This document shows positions 60,337 to 64,000 of a stretch of 64,000 nt of DNA, one piece after another. The stretch is from Oscarella lobularis. Taxonomy: Eukaryota > Porifera > Homoscleromorpha > Homosclerophorida > Oscarellidae. The stretch spans positions 2,627,852-2,691,851 of the forward strand of contig NC_089187.1 of the NCBI RefSeq assembly GCF_947507565.1, written 5' to 3'. Position numbers and translations under genes: made by a program. Below the pieces are notes generated by a model. That model was not told the origin of the DNA, did not search any database, and saw nothing but the letters and a program-made list of their open reading frames with translations. How positions within the stretch are numbered: the first letter of the stretch is position 1; every line of letters starts with the position of its first letter.

Positions 60337-60998
60337 CCCTTTAAGAATAACGTCATTGTTTTCCCACACAAATACTTTAGTGCAGATTTCTGTACATTAT
60401 GCGCATGCTCACTTTTATTCGAAATAAAGCCCCGCGAAAACGTTCTAAATGCCCGTGCTGTTACCAGGAGACCTGTATACACCCTTAGCGTGCGTTGTGT
60501 AGGTCGTTTTTCCGCTTTTTTAGCCGTTTCGGTTGATTTTAGGCCGCCGAAACATTCGAAGGGGCTAAAAAACTCAAATTTTTTTTCGAAAAACTCGCGA
60601 TATGTATGGAAAAGCTCTGTTTTAAAAGTGGGTGTAGTCTTGACGTAATTGAAGAGTCCGTATGTCTAGAGACCGGGAGCCAAAAAAGGCGCTGCGCTGG
60701 CTATTTTCGCATGAAACACAGCCGAATCGCACGCCGCGTCAATAGCAAGCAGTTTGCTTACGTTTGCAGCAGTTGCGATCAAGTAATAACAGGTTTTGGT
60801 ACGTCTCTCTCGATGTAACCGTGTTTTCTTGGGTGGAGCCTAAGCTATGATGTTTTTTTTTTCGAAGTTTTTACAATACAAAATGTAGAAGACGTTTATT
60901 GGCTTCTATAAACACCCTCTTTTACACTTTTAAACAAATGGCGAAATTTCGGATCAAAATCTTAATAACAGAAATCTGCACTAAAGTAACATAAAGGG
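60337..60998. mobile_element. piggyBac-type non-autonomous element, 662 bp
   Basis: Flanked by TTAA on both sides (60333-60336, 60999-61002), with CCCTTTA at one end and TAAAGGG at the other. A 20-bp subterminal inverted repeat, ACTTTAGTGCAGATTTCTGT, lies at 60374-60393, with its reverse complement at 60968-60987. The spacers between terminal and subterminal repeats are 30 bases on the left and 4 on the right. That asymmetry (31 and 3 in the founding piggyBac element) is a family hallmark. The interior is CpG-moderate with T-runs and does not encode a transposase. Confidence 0.85.
60606..60818 (+). CDS. Hypothetical 70-codon frame inside the piggyBac-type element
   Basis: ATG at 60606 to TAA at 60818. 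It is cysteine- and arginine-containing, ending YVCSSCDQVITGFGTSLSM. The R-R-C ... Y-V-C-x2-C pattern is faintly like the cysteine-rich C-terminal domain of piggyBac transposases. However, several cysteines of that domain are missing, and the frame runs opposite to the direction expected from the spacer asymmetry. It is a decayed remnant at best; chance is equally likely. Confidence 0.25.
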   Translation: MEKLCFKSGCSLDVIEESVCLETGSQKRRCAGYFRMKHSRIARRVNSKQFAYVCSSCDQVITGFGTSLSM

Positions 60999-61002
60999 TT
61001 AA

Positions 61003-61816
61003 GGCTCTGGGACGGGAGGGATTCTTTAATCAATTTTTAATTGTTGGGGGGTTTTGTGGATTCGTTGGGGGTTTGCTAAGTGAATTACTAGTATGGATGT
61101 CTTGTTCTAGAAAAAGTTTTTAGGTGTTTTGGAGCATTTTCTGCGAAGTTAGGCCTTATTCTCGTTTTCAAACAGGGGCCCCTGAACTAATAAGTGGCGG
61201 GATTATCGTTATGTTAGGTCCGTTAGGGTCATGCTACATACCATTCGAAAGAGCTCGTCGAGTTCTCTCTATGGGTGTGTAGGTGACGTCATTGGTTATA
61301 GGCTTAATTTTTTATTGAGGAATTCCGATTGAGTGGTTGATCAAAATCACTAAATCTTAGAATTCCCGCTCCCTGTGCAAGCCAACATAGCTCATTGACC
61401 ACTCGTTCGAAAGCGCGCAAAAAGTTCTATCTAGGGATGTATGGGGTGGCGTGGTTATGTGTAGTCCTACTCAATAAAATCATTTTTTCGAAGACGAGGT
61501 TTTGAGAGAAGTTCTAATTTCATATATAGGATTAGGGGTATTGGCTATTATTTGGTTGAGGTTTTGTAGAGAATTTTTCGTAGTTTAAGTTAGGTGTAGG
61601 ATTTTGTGAAAATATTTGAGATTTGATGATTCTTTGGTTGCTTTTTAGCATATCGATGCTTTTTTTTCCCGGTTTTTTTTGGTTTTCCGAGCTTTCTCTC
61701 TTTGCTTTTTTTCGGTGCGTATGTAGCAGTGTATGTAGTTTTATTTGTAAGTTTTCTTGAAATATATACGGTAGTTTATCCGGGTTGCGTGTATACGGGA
61801 GCTGTATTTCAATTGA
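61003..61816. other. Non-repetitive T/G-rich region
   Basis: About 810 bases with no recognised gene. CATTCGAAAGAGCTCGTCG at about 61242 and CACTCGTTCGAAAGCGCGC at about 61402, each followed by GTTCTCTCTATGG or GTTCTATCTAGGG and then a GTGTAGG or GTATGGGG stretch, are diverged copies of one short repeat roughly 160 bp apart. A 135-codon minus-strand frame (61939 down to 61532) has an ATG but becomes lysine/asparagine-rich by AT composition and is not supported. Confidence 0.5.
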
Positions 61817-62304
61817 ATGACTGAAACCGGTTCTAAACGGGCTAAAGACGGCGAAGAGAGGGGAAAATCGGCAATCGCGAGGGGTAAAGAACGTTTTCGC
61901 GTGTTGTTCGTTACTCGCGATCGGGTTTCGGGGCCTCATCTACGTTCGGGGGTGTTTTCTCGTCGTTTCCTTGTTTCTTCCGCGTCTTTTCGGAGTTTCA
62001 GCGCTTTACGGGGAGGTTTCGCGTTCGCGTGAGGGATCGTGGACGTTGCGCGGGGGAAATTGGAGGCCCGGGGAACAGGAACTGTTTATTTCGTGGAAAT
62101 CGCACAGCTTCGAGCGCACCATTGGCGTGATTGATTCTATTGCGCAGTTTTGTTTATGGTTTCACTGTCTATTTTCTTCGGAGTCATCGTATTTAGAGGG
62201 GACCTTCTATTTTAGGTTGATAATTCTGGTGAGGCTAATTATTGTTTGTTTTGCTTTTTTTAGGGGGAAGGTTTTCTATGCGACGGGGTCGGGGAGAGTG
62301 TTAG
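61817..62304 (+). promoter_or_regulatory. CpG-rich leader upstream of the telomeric exon-intron array
   Basis: CpG density rises sharply at about 61817-62140 (TCGCGAGG, GTTTTCGCGTG, ACTCGCGATCGGG, GTTCGCGTG, GTTGCGCGGG) compared with the T/G-rich DNA on either side. An inverted CCAAT box (CCATTGGCG) is at about 62118. This resembles a CpG-island promoter placed about 300 bases before the first intron-like segment and oriented toward the telomere. TERRA promoters in vertebrates are also subtelomeric CpG islands. The ATG at 61817 opens a 71-codon frame (to 62032, starting MTETGSKRAKDGEERGKS) of unknown character. Promoter activity is inference. Confidence 0.4.
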
Positions 62305-63214
62305 ATAAGTGCTTTGTTGTATTTTATGTTTTTTTTGGGGGCTCTGGTTATTTTTTATAGGAAAGGATGTGCCAGTCGAGGATTTTATAGTGAGTGATAT
62401 AGGTTTGATTACTGTTTTAGCTCTATTTCTAATTTTTTATCTCTAGGGGAACTCGAATGGAAGGGCGAATGAAGAGGAGCAGCATGCAATGGGGAAGGAG
62501 AGCGGATTTTCCGAATGGGAAGGGGGCGATCGATAAATGTACGGTGAGAGATATAGGTTTATTTAATGTTTTAGATTTATTTCTAGTTTTTTATCTTTAG
62601 GGGGGCGCGGATGAAGGGACGGATGGACGGGAATAACATGCAGTAAGGAAGGGAAGTGGATTTTCATAATGAGGAGGGGACAATCGACGAATGTATGGTG
62701 AGTGATGTAGGTTGATTACTGTTTTAGCTTTATTTCTAATTCTTTATCTTTAGGGGAACTCGAATGGAAGGACGAGTGGAGGGGAGCAGCATGCAATGAG
62801 GAAGGGAGGCGGATTTTCAGATTGGGAAGGGGGTGATCGATGAATGTATGGTGAGTGATAGAGGTTTGATTACTGTTTTAGCTTCATTTCTAATTTTTTA
62901 CCTTTAGGGGAACTCAAATGGAAGGACAAATGGAAGGGAAAAGCATGCAGCGGGGAAGGGAGGTGGATTTTCAAATGAGGATGGGATGATCGACGAATGT
63001 ATGGTGAGTGATATAGGTTTGGTTACTGTTTTTGCTTTGTTTCTGATTTTTTATCTTTAGGGGAACGCAAATGGAAGGACGAGTGGAAGGGAATGACATG
63101 CAGTGAGGAAGGGAAGTGGATTTTCAAAATAAGGAGGGGACAACTGACGAATGTATGGTGAGTGATATAGGTTTGATTACTGTTTTAGCTTTATTTCTAA
63201 TTTTTTATCTTTAG
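62305..63214 (+). repeat. Telomere-adjacent exon-intron tandem array (about 154-bp unit)
   Basis: Six intron-like segments lie at 62390-62446, 62544-62600, 62698-62753, 62851-62907, 63004-63060 and 63158-63214 (57, 57, 56, 57, 57 and 57 bases). Each begins GTGAG, has CTAAT or a variant about 13 bases before the end, a T-rich tract, and ends TTTAG (CTCTAG in the first). Between them are purine-rich segments of 97, 97, 97, 96 and 97 bases, starting GGGAAC or GGGGGCG and ending ATGTATG or ATGTACG, full of GGAAG words that resemble exonic splicing enhancers. A leading segment, 62305-62360, begins ATAAGTGC and ends TATAG, followed by a 29-base exon-like piece. The exon length is not a multiple of three and every frame has stops, so the array is non-coding. 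The final acceptor is followed by GGGAATTTGAAT and then the telomere. Confidence 0.85.
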
Positions 63215-63226
63215 GGGAATTTGAAT

Positions 63227-64000
63227 TTAGGGTTAGGGTTAGGGTTAGGGTTAGGGTTAGGGTTAGGGTTAGGGTTAGGGTTAGGGTTAGGGTTAGGGTT
63301 AGGGTTAGGGTTAGGGTTAGGGTTAGGGTTAGGGTTAGGGTTAGGGTTAGGGTTAGGGTTAGGGTTAGGGTTAGGGTTAGGGTTAGGGTTAGGGTTAGGG
63401 TTAGGGTTAGGGTTAGGGTTAGGGTTAGGGTTAGGGTTAGGGTTAGGGTTAGGGTTAGGGTTAGGGTTAGGGTTAGGGTTAGGGTTAGGGTTAGGGTTAG
63501 GGTTAGGGTTAGGGTTAGGGTTAGGGTTAGGGTTAGGGTTAGGGTTAGGGTTAGGGTTAGGGTTAGGGTTAGGGTTAGGGTTAGGGTTAGGGTTAGGGTT
63601 AGGGTTAGGGTTAGGGTTAGGGTTAGGGTTAGGGTTAGGGTTAGGGTTAGGGTTAGGGTTAGGGTTAGGGTTAGGGTTAGGGTTAGGGTTAGGGTTAGGG
63701 TTAGGGTTAGGGTTAGGGTTAGGGTTAGGGTTAGGGTTAGGGTTAGGGTTAGGGTTAGGGTTAGGGTTAGGGTTAGGGTTAGGGTTAGGGTTAGGGTTAG
63801 GGTTAGGGTTAGGGTTAGGGTTAGGGTTAGGGTTAGGGTTAGGGTTAGGGTTAGGGTTAGGGTTAGGGTTAGGGTTAGGGTTAGGGTTAGGGTTAGGGTT
63901 AGGGTTAGGGTTAGGGTTAGGGTTAGGGTTAGGGTTAGGGTTAGGGTTAGGGTTAGGGTTAGGGTTAGGGTTAGGGTTAGGGTTAGGGTTAGGGTTAGGG
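63227..64000 (+). repeat. Terminal telomere array, (TTAGGG)129
   Basis: 774 bases of perfect TTAGGG with no variant unit, running to the window edge. The G-rich strand is 5'-to-3' toward the right, the correct polarity for a right chromosome end. No degenerate proximal zone exists: the array starts at full purity right after GGGAATTTGAA. Confidence 0.99.

Noticed and set aside
61532..61939. A 135-codon minus-strand frame with an ATG.
   Set aside because: Its second half is lysine/asparagine/serine-rich from AT composition, no domain is seen, and it overlaps the CpG-rich leader on the other strand.

Overview
This window is the right-hand end of a eukaryotic chromosome. It finishes in 774 bases of perfect TTAGGG repeat (63227-64000, 129 copies), with the G-rich strand running toward the end as expected for a right telomere. 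The TTAGGG telomere, an intact spliced DNA transposon, a hammerhead ribozyme of the Penelope type, introns of about 50-57 bases and what looks like a captured INO80E first exon all suggest an animal, probably an invertebrate. The species cannot be named from the sequence. Almost all of the long open frames are accidental frames in satellite DNA.

Layout. 1-32404: alternating blocks of satellite A (41-bp unit) and satellite B (48/49-bp unit) with conserved junctions, arranged in a higher-order repeat of about 13 kb. 32405-37354: short satellites C (9 bp), D (21/24 bp), E (22 bp), H (15/16 bp) and a long polypyrimidine array, with a non-repetitive island at 35846-36200 that resembles the promoter and first exon of INO80E. 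37355-47831: satellite G (25 bp), interrupted at a TTAA by a 4393-bp Kolobok-like DNA transposon (42397-46789). Its transposase gene can be spliced into a 787-residue protein. 47832-48194: satellite I (20 bp). 48195-53194: more B/A blocks. 53195-58665: mixed H, D and B satellites, two copies of a 262-bp CpG-rich module with a CRE site, an E-box and a splice donor, a second H/polypyrimidine pair, and a truncated exon-intron array (57023-57620).

58666-63226 is the least repetitive part. It has a block bracketed by interstitial telomere repeats and by two 213-bp direct repeats, carrying a well-formed hammerhead ribozyme on the minus strand. Next comes a 662-bp piggyBac-type non-autonomous element (60337-60998), then low-complexity single-copy DNA and a CpG-rich leader (61817 to about 62140). 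After these lies a tandem array in which 97-bp purine-rich segments alternate with 57-bp segments that have every mark of an intron (GTGAGT donor, CTAAT branch-point-like site, T-rich tract, TTTAG acceptor). The last acceptor lies 12 bases before the telomere.

The most interesting hypothesis is that the leader and array form a telomere-directed non-coding transcription unit whose product is spliced and ends in UUAGGG repeats, a spliced TERRA-like RNA. A broken paralogue lies at 57023-57620. No RNA evidence was available, so transcription and splicing are inferred from sequence signals only.
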